Below, in pieces: positions 7,313-15,264 of a stretch of DNA of 64,000 bases (its first letter is position 1; each line of letters opens with the position of its first letter). The position numbers were made by a program, and so were the translations under genes. Where the stretch lies: positions 259,878-323,877 of the forward strand of contig JBFXJP010000004.1 of the NCBI GenBank assembly GCA_050174775.1, in the 5' to 3' direction. The notes below the pieces were generated by a model, which was given only the letters and a program-made list of their open reading frames with translations, made no database searches and was not told the DNA's origin. The stretch comes from CAYPGJ01 sp050174775. Lineage in GTDB: Bacteria > Planctomycetota > Phycisphaerae > Phycisphaerales > UBA1924.

Positions 7313-8104
7313 GTGCCCACGACGGCGGTTATCAGCGACATTCACGGGAACGCCGAGGCGCTGCGGACGGTGCTCGGGGACATCGACGCGCGCGGGGTGA
7401 GCCGCATCATTTGTCTGGGGGACATCATCGGGTACGGGCCGGAGCCGCTCGAGTGCGTGGACCTGGTGGCTGCGAAGTGCGAGTGGTCGCTGATGGGGAA
7501 CCACGACTTCGGCGTGCTGTACGAGCCGACGAACTTCAACCCGGCCGCGGCTTCGGCGGCGTACTGGACGCGCGAGCGGTTTGATCAGGAGCCGGATGAG
7601 GGGGCGCGGGCGCGGCGTTGGGAGTTTCTGGGTCGGTTGCGCGTGCGGGTGGTGCACAGCCCGGACAACGGGGGGATGCCGGTGCTGGCGGTGCACGGCT
7701 CGCCGAGGCGGCCGATCAACGAGTACATCTTCCCGGATGACGCCACGGCGAACCTGGACAAGATGAAGCAGGTGTTTGATCGCGTGGAGCGCGTGGCCGT
7801 GGTGGGGCACACGCACGTGCCCGGGGTGTTCACGGATGAGCCGGACTTCTATGCGCCTGAGGAGTTGACGGACTCGACGTACGTGGTGAACACGCACGAG
7901 AAGGCGATCGTGAACGTGGGTTCGGTGGGCCAGCCACGGGATCATGATCCGCGCGCGTCGTACGTGCTGATGCACGCGGACGGGGGGGCGCTGAAGTTCG
8001 AGTTCGTGCGCGTGGAATATGACGTGGCGAAGACGGCGGAGAAGATCAAATCGACGCCGGAGTTGAGTGATTGGCTGGGGGACAGGTTGTACGAGGGGCG
8101 GTGA
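7313..8104 (+). CDS. Calcineurin-like metallophosphoesterase
   Basis: 263 residues. Metal motifs: AVISDIHGNAEAL near residue 5 (DxH), CLGDIIGYGPEP near 34 (GD), SLMGNHDFGVL near 60 (GNHD), AVHGSPRRP near 125, VVGHTHVPGVF near 161 (GHTH). This complete set is typical of YfcE/MJ0936-type phosphodiesterases. Predicted cytoplasmic; the natural substrate is unknown. The start is GTG at 7313, with GGAG seven bases upstream. It is transcribed away from the clpP pair. Confidence 0.88.
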   Translation: MPTTAVISDIHGNAEALRTVLGDIDARGVSRIICLGDIIGYGPEPLECVDLVAAKCEWSLMGNHDFGVLYEPTNFNPAAASAAYWTRERFDQEPDEGARARRWEFLGRLRVRVVHSPDNGGMPVLAVHGSPRRPINEYIFPDDATANLDKMKQVFDRVERVAVVGHTHVPGVFTDEPDFYAPEELTDSTYVVNTHEKAIVNVGSVGQPRDHDPRASYVLMHADGGALKFEFVRVEYDVAKTAEKIKSTPELSDWLGDRLYEGR

Positions 8105-8524
8105 GCAAAGTGGAAAGTGAAAAGTAAAAAGCGGAAATGAAGAGGGAAGAAGAGGGCACTCGGGATTAGGCACTCGGCACTCGGCACTCGGGAAAGCGGG
8201 GAAAGAGGAAGGCGGAGCGCGGGGGCTGAGGAGCGGGAGTCGATCGCACCGACGTGCGAGGCGCACGTCGGTGGCACGGGGCGACGGGAATGCGGCGGGG
8301 GTTGAGGAGCGGGAGTCGGGAACTGCGAACGGTCGGGCCCACGGGTGGGAAGCCGTGGGCTTTTGGTTGCGCGAACGGCGCGAAGTGGGTGAATCGGGGC
8401 TTGTTTCGGCGGAACAGGGCGGTAGGTTGGGGACGTACAGGATTCGGGCGCGTCTGGTGGCTGTCGGGCCTGCTTGCGGGGAAACGCTGTGATGTGTGCC
8501 TGCCGGAGAGAGCGGTCGGAACGG
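8105..8524. other. Gene-free interval with short tandem and inverted repeats
   Basis: About 420 nt without a convincing gene. It begins with an A/G-rich run (8105-8152), then GGCACTC in three direct copies (8169-8189) with a fourth at 8155. A perfect 12-bp palindrome stands at 8247-8273. The remainder is G-rich with no recognisable signal; the promoter of the next gene may lie here but I cannot point to it. Confidence 0.6.
8247..8273. repeat. Palindromic repeat, CACCGACGTGCG / CGCACGTCGGTG
   Basis: A perfect 12-bp stem with a 3-nt AGG loop, followed by GCACGG. The same frame, CACCGA...TCGGTGGCACGG, with a different inner stem recurs twice at 18120-18209. The three together define an interspersed palindromic repeat family in this genome. 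The matched stem changes (ACGTGCG versus TTTGC) suggest that the fold, and not only the sequence, is kept. Confidence 0.75.
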
Positions 8525-9628
8525 ATGATCCACTCGGGCCTCCCGCGCGTCCTGCTGCGTGCGCTCGTTGCGGCGTTCGGCGTGAGCGCCGTCTCGGCTC
8601 AGACCGGCGGCCTGCCGGACCACGGCCACCAGTGGTCGGTTGTGACGGGGATCAACGCGCCGACGCGGACGGTCCCGGCGACGGGTTTTCCGCAGGGCCG
8701 CACGATCGAGACCGTGCATTACGACTACCGCATCATGACGCGCGAGGTGACGGTGGCGGAGTGGTACGAGTTCGTGACGGCGTTCGCGCCGCACGTGCCG
8801 AGCGTTGGAGTGAGCCCGAACAGTTCGGAATTTCTCGGCACGATCGGCATCTCGTGGTCGGGCACGTCCGGGGGCGTGCCGCAGTACACGCTGCACGTCG
8901 GCGTCGATCAGCGCCCGGCCACGCCCGGCTGGCGCTTCGGCGCGCGATTCGCGAACTGGCTGCACAACGGCAAGCCCACGGCCGCCACCAGCCCGGGAGG
9001 CGTCGTCCCCCTCTCCGCCTTCTCCTCCGGCGCCTACGAGACCTCGACGTTCGGCTTTACAACAGTGCCTCCCGGCGTGACGGTCCTCACCGATCAGTCC
9101 ACGCGCAGCGAGGGCGCGCGCTTCTGGATCCCGAATATGCACGAGTGGGTCAAGGCGATGTACTGGGACCCCAACAAGAACGGGTCCGCCCCCGCAGGCA
9201 AGCAGGCCGGCTACTGGGCGTACCCCATCACGAGCGACACGGCGCCGGTCCCCGGCGATCCTGCGCTTGGCGGGCAGACCAACACCGGCCCCTTCCCGCA
9301 GGGCCAGACGCGTCCGCTCGATGTGGGCTCGTATCCGGATGTGATGAGCGCGTGGGGCCTGCTCGACGGCTCTGGCGGTGCTGCTGAATGGCTCGAGGAC
9401 TGGGGGGCGAATCCCGCGTATCCCGTTGTGCGACTTACCGCGGGCAGTGATTTCTCGATGTTTCAGTTCTCGCCCGCTGTGTCAGATGTGCTCGCCTTGC
9501 TGCGCGACGCGCCAAATAACGCGGGCATCCGCCTCGCATCGCTCGTCATTCCGACGCCGGGGGTGGCGTTCGGTCTCGGCGCTGTGTGGCTTGGCTGGGG
9601 AGGGAGAAGGGGAGGGGGCGGGGCCTGA
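8525..9628 (+). CDS. Secreted SUMF1/FGE-fold protein with a PEP-CTERM-like tail
   Basis: 367 residues from the ATG at 8525. The signal peptide is RVLLRALVAAFGVSAVSA. The middle resembles the formylglycine-generating enzyme/SUMF1 lectin-like fold: YDYRIMTREVTVAEWYEFV, GARFANWLHNGKPTA, FWIPNMHEWVKAMYW, GLLDGSGGAAEWLEDW and terminal NNAGIRLASL. The catalytic cysteines of true FGE are absent, so an enzymatic role is unlikely. The tail, VIPTPGVAFGLGAVWLG then Arg-Arg, is a proline-containing motif, membrane helix and basic end, as in planctomycete PEP-CTERM substrates of exosortase. Surface or exopolymer association is inferred. GGAA precedes the start. Earlier in-frame starts (8474, 8492) would spoil the signal peptide. 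Confidence 0.75.
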   Translation: MIHSGLPRVLLRALVAAFGVSAVSAQTGGLPDHGHQWSVVTGINAPTRTVPATGFPQGRTIETVHYDYRIMTREVTVAEWYEFVTAFAPHVPSVGVSPNSSEFLGTIGISWSGTSGGVPQYTLHVGVDQRPATPGWRFGARFANWLHNGKPTAATSPGGVVPLSAFSSGAYETSTFGFTTVPPGVTVLTDQSTRSEGARFWIPNMHEWVKAMYWDPNKNGSAPAGKQAGYWAYPITSDTAPVPGDPALGGQTNTGPFPQGQTRPLDVGSYPDVMSAWGLLDGSGGAAEWLEDWGANPAYPVVRLTAGSDFSMFQFSPAVSDVLALLRDAPNNAGIRLASLVIPTPGVAFGLGAVWLGWGGRRGGGGA

Positions 9629-9699
9629 GGAGCGAGGGCGTGCTTGCGCCCGCAGCTCGGAAGGACAAAGGAGGGATGGGGCGAAGGGATGATCGTGAT

Positions 9700-9915
9700 C
9701 CGCGAGCTCCCGCTCGCGGCTCGGAAGGACAAGAGTGAGGATGGGCGCGAACGGATGATCGATATCCGCGAGCTTCCGCTCGCGGCTCGGAAGGACAAAG
9801 GAGGGATGGCGCGAAGGGCAGATCGATATCCGCGAGCTTCCGCTCGCGGCTCGAAAGGACAAAGGGGGGGATGGGCGCGAAGGGATGATCGTGATCCGCG
9901 AGCTTCCGCTCGCGG
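9700..9915. repeat. Array of four REP-like palindromes upstream of the transposase
   Basis: The 20-nt hairpin CCGCGAGCTTCCGCTCGCGG (first copy CTCC in the loop) stands at 9700, 9766, 9830 and 9896, so the period is 64-66 nt. The sequence between copies is also conserved (CTCGGAAGGACAAAGGAGGG, then GCGAAGGGATGATCG). A degenerate copy precedes the array near 9650. A fifth clean copy lies after the transposase at 10443. Stems are GC-perfect (CCGCGAGC/GCTCGCGG). Because the linkers are repeats too, this is a tandem REP/BIME-type array and not a CRISPR. Confidence 0.9.
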
Positions 9916-9961
9916 ATCGGAAGGAAAACTGGGATAGCGATGGGGAAGTAGCATTCGCCGC

Positions 9962-10432
9962 ATGGGGCGTCCGATGGGCCTTTTTCTGACCTGGACGTGT
10001 TACGGAACGTGGCTGCACGGGGATGCTCGCGGCTCGGTGAGTCGCGATGAAAACACGCCGGGATCGATCGGGGTGCGGCCGAATGCGAGGCGACTTCAGG
10101 CGGAAGAGGCGCGATTGGCGCACGGCGCACGGAAGCTTGATGCGATGGAGCGAGGGGTTGTCGAGCGTGCGGTTCGTGATGCGTGTGCGCATCGCGGGTG
10201 GACGCTGCGCGCGGTGAACGCGCGGTCGAATCATGTGCACGTGGTGGTTGTGGGGGTCGATCGGAAGGCTGAGGATGTGATGCGGTTGCTGAAGTCGCGA
10301 GCCACTGTGGCGCTTCGGCAAGGCGAGGAAGTGGATGACGGGCCTGTCTGGACGCGGCACGGGAGCACGAGATACCTGTGGGATGCGCGAGATGTTTCGG
10401 GAGCGGTGCGGTATGTGGTGACGAGGCAGTAG
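9962..10432 (+). CDS. REP-associated tyrosine transposase (IS200/IS605-like Y1 family)
   Basis: 156 residues. The N-terminus FLTWTCYGTWLHGD is the usual start of this family. The HUH metal motif is NHVHVVVVGVDRKAEDVM near residue 89, followed by an LLKSRATVALRQ helix. The C-terminal block STRYLWDARDVSGAVRYVV resembles the YxW...YI ending of RAYT proteins. Y1 transposases nick single-stranded DNA at hairpins. RAYTs are domesticated relatives thought to mobilise REP palindromes. Palindromes of one family flank the gene (four before, one after), the classical REPtron layout. I could not place the nucleophilic Tyr with certainty; Tyr in STRYLW and RYVV are candidates. Confidence 0.85.
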   Translation: MGRPMGLFLTWTCYGTWLHGDARGSVSRDENTPGSIGVRPNARRLQAEEARLAHGARKLDAMERGVVERAVRDACAHRGWTLRAVNARSNHVHVVVVGVDRKAEDVMRLLKSRATVALRQGEEVDDGPVWTRHGSTRYLWDARDVSGAVRYVVTRQ

Positions 10433-10442
10433 ACAGAAGCGT

Positions 10443-10462
10443 CCGCGAGCTTCCGCTCGCGG
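10443..10462. repeat. REP-like palindrome downstream of the transposase
   Basis: CCGCGAGCTTCCGCTCGCGG is identical to the copies at 9766 and 9830 and is followed by the same CTCGGA. It begins 11 nt after the transposase stop, so palindromes bracket the gene on both sides. Confidence 0.9.
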
Positions 10463-10636
10463 CTCGGATGAGGCAAAGGAATGAGGAGGCGGCGGGTGGG
10501 AGGGGTGGTCGGCGGCTGGTGAGGCGTGTCGGGGCGGGCGGTGCTAAGGTGTTCGCCCGTTCCTGGAGCGGCTTCGTCGCGGGTGTGCACGGGCGTTGAT
10601 TGAACGTTGTCGGACGGGTGGAGGACGGTTCCACGC

Positions 10637-12994
10637 ATGGCGGTGCAGAAGCAGAGTCGCGCGGTTCGTTTGACGCTTACGGTGGTGGTGGCGCTGGCCG
10701 GGCTGCTGGTGTCGTATGCGGTGTTGCGTGCGTCGCGGAACGCGGGGCCGCAGGGGCCGCAGACGGCGTCGAGTGCGAGTGAGAGCGCGGAGCGCGCGGG
10801 GGCTGAGGCGGGGGGTGTTGAGGGGGGGAAGGGTGTGGCGGGGGAGAGCGTGGCCGCGACTCCCGCGGAGCGCGTGCCTGGGGGTGAGGGTGAGGGAGAG
10901 AGGGCGCAGGCGGCGCCTGTGGAAGGGGAGGCCGCGGCGAGCGCGCCGAAGCCGGCGCCTGAGGGTGTGCAGGGGGAAGGGGAGCGGGCGGGGCGTGCGG
11001 CGCAGGGCGAGTCTGCGGCGAGCATGCGCGCGGGCGGGGCGCTGCGTGCGCGGGCGTACGAGGCGGCGGCGGGGTTGACGCCGATCGGCTCGATCACGGA
11101 CGGTCAGCATCGCGCGCTGGTGGAGTTCACGACGTACGGGGCGGGCGTCGAGGCGATCACGCTGTCGCAGTATGAGACTTCGGTGGGGTCGGGGGCGCCG
11201 TACCCGGTGCAGCAGCGCGTGGTGAAGACGGTGAGCGCGTCGGGGGCGACGCAGACGGTGGCGTCGCTTGCGGCCGTGGGTGTGGAGATCACGCTGGGGG
11301 ATGCGCCTGCGCAGTTTGTTGATCTGCGTGTGTCGAACGGGAGTTCGCTGTGGCGGGAGACGGGGGCCGGGGCGTTCGAGGCGGTGATCGAAGACGGGGA
11401 GGGGAACGCGGTTGCGCGGATCGAGCGTCGGTATGGGCTTGCGGAGGGGTCGCTGGACATCCGGGTGGAGCAGCGGTTTTTCAATCTGACGCGCGAGCCG
11501 ATGGGCGTGGTGTGGTACCAGTACGGGCCGGTGGATTTGCCGGAGGAGACGGGGGGGTATCGGATCGAGGTGCGTCGGTTCCGGTGGGGGCATCTGTTCT
11601 CGGCGAAGGTTGATCCGTCGCGTCAGCACGTGCACGCGGATCGGACGCTGATGTCGCGTCAGAGCGCGATCAAGAAGTCAACGAAGCCGGTGGGTGAGCG
11701 CGAGGCGCTGTGGCCGCCGGAATCGTCGGGCGGCGCCGCGCAGGAGCCGGTGTGGTTCGCGATGACGAACCGGTACTTCGCGTTCATCGTGCATCCGCTG
11801 CTTGATCCGGCGGTTGCGGCGTCGGGTGGGGCGCTGGAGAAGCGTTTCGGGCTGGTGGAGAAGGTGCACGGGGTTGTGGTGGGGCCTGCGACGGTGGATG
11901 GGGCGCTGGTGGCGCAGTTCACGAGCCCGCGGATGGAGGCGCCGGCCGGGGGCGTGCTGGATCTGTCGTTCGGGGCGTACGCGGGGCCGATGCTGCCGAA
12001 GATGCTGGCCGGGAACCCGGTGCAGAAGGCGCTGGGGCTGGACGACATCGTGGTGTACAACATCGGCGGGATGTGCGCGATGTGCACGTTCGAGTGGCTC
12101 GCGCAGCCGCTGATCTGGTTCTTGCGGGTCGTACACAACTACCTGGTGCATGACTGGGCGCTGGCGATCATGATGCTGGTGCTCGTGGTGCGGACGGTGT
12201 TGCACCCGGTGACGAGGCGTTCGCAGATCGGGATCGCGAAGTTCTCGAAGCAGATGGCGGCGCTGGCGCCGAAGCAGAAGGCGCTGCAGGAGAAGTACAA
12301 GGACGACCCGAAGCGGCTTCAGCAGGAGATGGGGAAGCTGATGCGGGAGCAGGGGGTGTCGTTCACGGGGGCGCTGGGGTGCTTGCCGATGTTCCTGCAG
12401 ACGCCGGTGTGGATCGCGTTGTATGCGATGCTGTACTTCGCGTTCGAGCTGCGGCACGAGCCGGCGTTCTTCGGGGTGTTCCAGGCGCTGTCGGGGGGGA
12501 AGTGGGAGTTCCTGGCGGACCTGTCGGCGCCTGATCATTTCATTCCGTTCTCGAGCCCGGTGCACATCCCGTTGCTGTCGAGCCTGATGGGAGACCTGCA
12601 CGGGTTCAACGTGCTGCCGATCATTCTGGGGGTGGTGTTCTTCGTTCAGCAGAAGTATCTGACGCCGCCGCCGACGACGGCGCTGACGCCCGAGCAGCAG
12701 ACGCAGCAGAAGATGATGAAGGTGATGATGGTGGTGCTGTTCCCGCTGACGATCTTCAACGCGCCGTCGGGGTTGTCGATCTACTTCATCACGAATTCGT
12801 CGCTGGGGATTCTGGAGAGCCGGTGGATCCGCGCGCACATCGACACGCTGGATACGACGCCTAAGAAGAAGAAGGACGGGCCGGACGGGTTCTGGAAGCG
12901 CGTTCAGAACGAGGCGTTGAAGCGTCAGCAGATGGCGCAGCGTCAGCAGGGGGGGAGGCCCGGGGGCGGGAAGGGCGCGAAGCCGAAGCGGTGA
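10637..12994 (+). CDS. yidC: Membrane protein insertase YidC
   Basis: 785 residues from the ATG at 10637 (MAVQKQSRAVRLTLTV). An N-terminal membrane anchor (about 9-30) leads to a long Ala/Gly/Glu low-complexity linker (about 35-130). A periplasmic beta domain (about 140-450) follows. The conserved C-terminal insertase core has a basic coiled region (SQIGIAKFSKQMAALAPKQ, KYKDDPKRLQQEMGKLMREQ), LGCLPMFLQTPVWIALY, and a basic tail. YidC inserts and folds inner-membrane proteins alone or with Sec. The long disordered linker explains the length. GGAGG lies 12 nt before the start. No rpmH-rnpA is adjacent; instead mnmE follows after 26 nt, keeping the usual yidC-mnmE linkage. Confidence 0.97.
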   Translation: MAVQKQSRAVRLTLTVVVALAGLLVSYAVLRASRNAGPQGPQTASSASESAERAGAEAGGVEGGKGVAGESVAATPAERVPGGEGEGERAQAAPVEGEAAASAPKPAPEGVQGEGERAGRAAQGESAASMRAGGALRARAYEAAAGLTPIGSITDGQHRALVEFTTYGAGVEAITLSQYETSVGSGAPYPVQQRVVKTVSASGATQTVASLAAVGVEITLGDAPAQFVDLRVSNGSSLWRETGAGAFEAVIEDGEGNAVARIERRYGLAEGSLDIRVEQRFFNLTREPMGVVWYQYGPVDLPEETGGYRIEVRRFRWGHLFSAKVDPSRQHVHADRTLMSRQSAIKKSTKPVGEREALWPPESSGGAAQEPVWFAMTNRYFAFIVHPLLDPAVAASGGALEKRFGLVEKVHGVVVGPATVDGALVAQFTSPRMEAPAGGVLDLSFGAYAGPMLPKMLAGNPVQKALGLDDIVVYNIGGMCAMCTFEWLAQPLIWFLRVVHNYLVHDWALAIMMLVLVVRTVLHPVTRRSQIGIAKFSKQMAALAPKQKALQEKYKDDPKRLQQEMGKLMREQGVSFTGALGCLPMFLQTPVWIALYAMLYFAFELRHEPAFFGVFQALSGGKWEFLADLSAPDHFIPFSSPVHIPLLSSLMGDLHGFNVLPIILGVVFFVQQKYLTPPPTTALTPEQQTQQKMMKVMMVVLFPLTIFNAPSGLSIYFITNSSLGILESRWIRAHIDTLDTTPKKKKDGPDGFWKRVQNEALKRQQMAQRQQGGRPGGGKGAKPKR

Positions 12995-13020
12995 GGTGAG
13001 GAGCGGGGGGGAGCGCGCGG

Positions 13021-14373
13021 ATGCGGACGGGCGACACGATCGTGGCGCTGGCGACGGGGGAGGGCGGGGGATGGCGCGCGATCGTGCGTGTGTCGGGTGT
13101 GGGTGTGGCGGGCGCCCTGCGCGCGGTGGGAGTGGGGGATGTGGAGAGGGGGGAGCGCGGGGGGGCGCGGGTGGTGAAGCGGAGGATGGGCTTGGGGGAG
13201 TGGGGGGAGTGTGCGTGTTTGTTGATGCGTTCGTGGGGGCCCCGGTCGTACACGGGTGAGGAGACGGCGGAGCTGTGCTTTGTGGGGAATGTGTATGTGG
13301 CGCGGGAGGTGGTGCGGTTGATGACGGGGGTGGAGGGGGTTCGGCTGGCGGGGCCGGGGGAGTTCACGGCGCGCGCGTTTTTGCACGGGAAGCTGAGCGC
13401 GGAGCAGGCCGAGGGGGTGGGGATGCTGATTGCGGCGCGGTCGGAGGGGGAGGCGCGCGCGGCGGAGCGTTTGCTGACGGGTGTGACGGGGGAGAGGTTC
13501 AGAGGTTGGGCGGAGGAGATTGCGACGTGTCTGGCGTTGGTGGAGGCGGGGATTGATTTCACGGATCAGGAGGACGTGGTGGCGATCGGGGCTGGGGAGT
13601 GTCGAGCGCGGGTGGGGAGGTTGGTGGGGGAGATGAAGCGGTTTGTGGGGGAGGGGGGCGTGCGCGAGGAGCGGCAAGGGTTGGCGCGGATCGCGCTGGT
13701 GGGGAGAGCGAATGCGGGGAAGAGCACGCTGTTCAACGCGCTGTTGGGGAGGGAGCGCGCGGTAGTGTCGGATGTTGCGGGGACGACGCGGGATGTGCTG
13801 GAGGAGGAGGTGGACCTGGGCGCGGGAGTGGGGGGCGTGCGTGTGCGCGCGGTGTTGATGGATCTGCCGGGGTTGGAGAGAGATGTGCGCGGCGCTGCGG
13901 ATGTGGCGGCGCAGGGGATGGCGCGGGGGGCGCTGGGGAAGGCCGAGGTGGTGGTGGCGTGCTCGCCTGTGGGGGAGTTTGCGGTGGGTGAGGGAGTGCG
14001 CGGGGATGCGCGGGTGGTGCGTGTGCGCACGAAGGCGGATGTTGGTGTGCGCGGGGGTGAGGAGCTGGCGGTGTGCGCGCTGGATGGGTGGAACGTGGAG
14101 GCACTGCGCCGGGCGCTGCGGGACGTGGTGGAGGGGGGAGTGGGGGAGGAGGAGCGGATGGTGCTGCCGAGACATCGTGGGGCGGTGTGGCGGACGGTGG
14201 AGCGGCTGGAGGAGGCGTTGAGGAATGCGGTGGGTGAGAGGGTGTTGGAACGCGCGGAGGTGGTGGCGGAGGGGTTGCGGGGAGCGCTGGATGCGATCGG
14301 AGAGGTGTCGGGGAGGATCAGCCCGGATGACGTGATCGGGCGGATCTTCGCGACGTTTTGCGTCGGGAAGTGA
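13021..14373 (+). CDS. mnmE: tRNA modification GTPase MnmE (TrmE)
   Basis: 450 residues. With MnmG it builds the 5-carboxymethylaminomethyl group on U34 of certain tRNAs, using formyl/methylene-THF and a potassium-activated GTPase. Landmarks: N-terminal TrmE domain (DTIVALATGEG near 5; PRSYTGEETAEL near 74; GPGEFTARAFLHGKL near 111), GTPase P-loop GRANAGKST near 229, switch GTTRDVLEEEV, MDLPGLERD (DxxG), TKAD and the terminal CVGK (usually CIGK) carrying the catalytic Cys. It follows yidC in the same direction. GC3 is extreme, with many GGG codons. Confidence 0.97.
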   Translation: MRTGDTIVALATGEGGGWRAIVRVSGVGVAGALRAVGVGDVERGERGGARVVKRRMGLGEWGECACLLMRSWGPRSYTGEETAELCFVGNVYVAREVVRLMTGVEGVRLAGPGEFTARAFLHGKLSAEQAEGVGMLIAARSEGEARAAERLLTGVTGERFRGWAEEIATCLALVEAGIDFTDQEDVVAIGAGECRARVGRLVGEMKRFVGEGGVREERQGLARIALVGRANAGKSTLFNALLGRERAVVSDVAGTTRDVLEEEVDLGAGVGGVRVRAVLMDLPGLERDVRGAADVAAQGMARGALGKAEVVVACSPVGEFAVGEGVRGDARVVRVRTKADVGVRGGEELAVCALDGWNVEALRRALRDVVEGGVGEEERMVLPRHRGAVWRTVERLEEALRNAVGERVLERAEVVAEGLRGALDAIGEVSGRISPDDVIGRIFATFCVGK

Positions 14374-14408
14374 GGGGGGTTGTGCGCGCGGGCGCGGGGC
14401 GCGGGTGG

Positions 14409-14798
14409 TTATGCGCGCGCGAGCGCGGCGTTGAGGAAGGCTTCGAGGTGTCGTTGGAGGAAAGCTTCCGTTGCGGCGTGTGTGGAGTCGGGGGTGGCGC
14501 CGAAGATGCAGGCGTGGGGCTCGGGGTATTCGGGGTCGAGGAGGATGTTGAGGACGCCGTCGATGGCGAATGCGGAGGGGAGCCGGCGGGCGAGGAATGC
14601 GGAGAGGGCGTTGGAGTCGGGCGGGCCGAGGGAGATGGTGGGTTGGTGTGCGAGCTCGTCGTTGTTGAGCCACCAGATGTCGGAGCAGACGATGGGGGAG
14701 AGCGGAGAGGAGGGGGGGAGGGCGTGCTGGATGTGTTCGAGGAGGGAGTAGGCGAGTGGTCGGTCGACGGACTCCGCGAGGAGCGTGGAGCCGGTCAC
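14409..14798 (-). CDS. Downstream part of a frameshifted hypothetical gene
   Basis: 129 residues from a GTG that overlaps the stop of the preceding frame (GTGA). Features: DRPLAYSLLEHIQHAL, VCSDIWWLNNDELAHQP and LDPEYPEPHACIFGATPDS. No family recognised. The frame stays open and protein-like upstream of the GTG (…TPQTERAAIAHLVNH, then APLPHRALLIV). So the real protein probably continues from the 108-codon frame upstream through a one-base shift near 14875-14885, and the GTG may not be a true start. If intact, the product would be an about 235-residue membrane-anchored protein. Confidence 0.55.
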   Translation of the reverse strand: MTGSTLLAESVDRPLAYSLLEHIQHALPPSSPLSPIVCSDIWWLNNDELAHQPTISLGPPDSNALSAFLARRLPSAFAIDGVLNILLDPEYPEPHACIFGATPDSTHAATEAFLQRHLEAFLNAALARA

Positions 14799-15121
14799 GA
14801 TGAGGAGTGCGCGGTGGGGGAGGGGGGCTTCGGTGTGGTTGACGAGGTGTGCGATGGCGGCGCGCTCCGTTTGGGGAGTGAGTCGAGGAGAAGATAGCGG
14901 TCGCGGCGGATGGAGTCGGCTTCGGCGAGGTGCTTGTTGATGAGGGGGGTGGTGCGGCGCGAGGAGCGGATGATGACGAAGAGGAGGGCGAGGATGCCGA
15001 GGGCGGCGATGAGGAGTGCGAGGCGGGAGCGGGGCGGGATGGAGGACCAGTAGAGCGCGATGGGGGTGAGGGCGATGAGCGCGGCGGGGATGTAGGCGCG
15101 GAATGCGGGTGGGGCACGCAT
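14795..15121 (-). CDS. Upstream part of the same gene: two-helix membrane protein
   Basis: 108 residues with two hydrophobic segments, AYIPAALIALTPIALYW (about 9-26) and ALLIAALGILALLFVII (about 34-50), then a charged stretch ending RRDRYLLLDSLPKRSAP. The last 25 residues (PPSHTSSTTPKPPSPTAHSSS) are Ser/Pro/Thr-rich and look like a wrong frame. The other frame over the same bases reads ERAAIAHLVNH with good third-position GC. Read as a broken or mis-sequenced gene whose remainder is at 14409-14798. It is divergent from the histidine kinase gene. Confidence 0.55.
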   Translation of the reverse strand: MRAPPAFRAYIPAALIALTPIALYWSSIPPRSRLALLIAALGILALLFVIIRSSRRTTPLINKHLAEADSIRRDRYLLLDSLPKRSAPPSHTSSTTPKPPSPTAHSSS

Positions 15122-15264
15122 GGGGGAGATATCGGTCGGATGGGGGAGGGGGTTGCCCCTGACCCCGGGACGGCGTGGCTTAGGATGTGGGCGTGGCGGA
15201 AGATGTGCGCGGGCGTGCGGCTGGGGGTGTGGGGGAGGGGAAGCGTCGTGCGCTCTTGAGCACG

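Noticed and set aside
9700..9915. Evenly spaced palindromes look like a short CRISPR array
   Set aside because: The sequences between the repeats are themselves conserved, the hairpin is a REP, and no cas gene is near.
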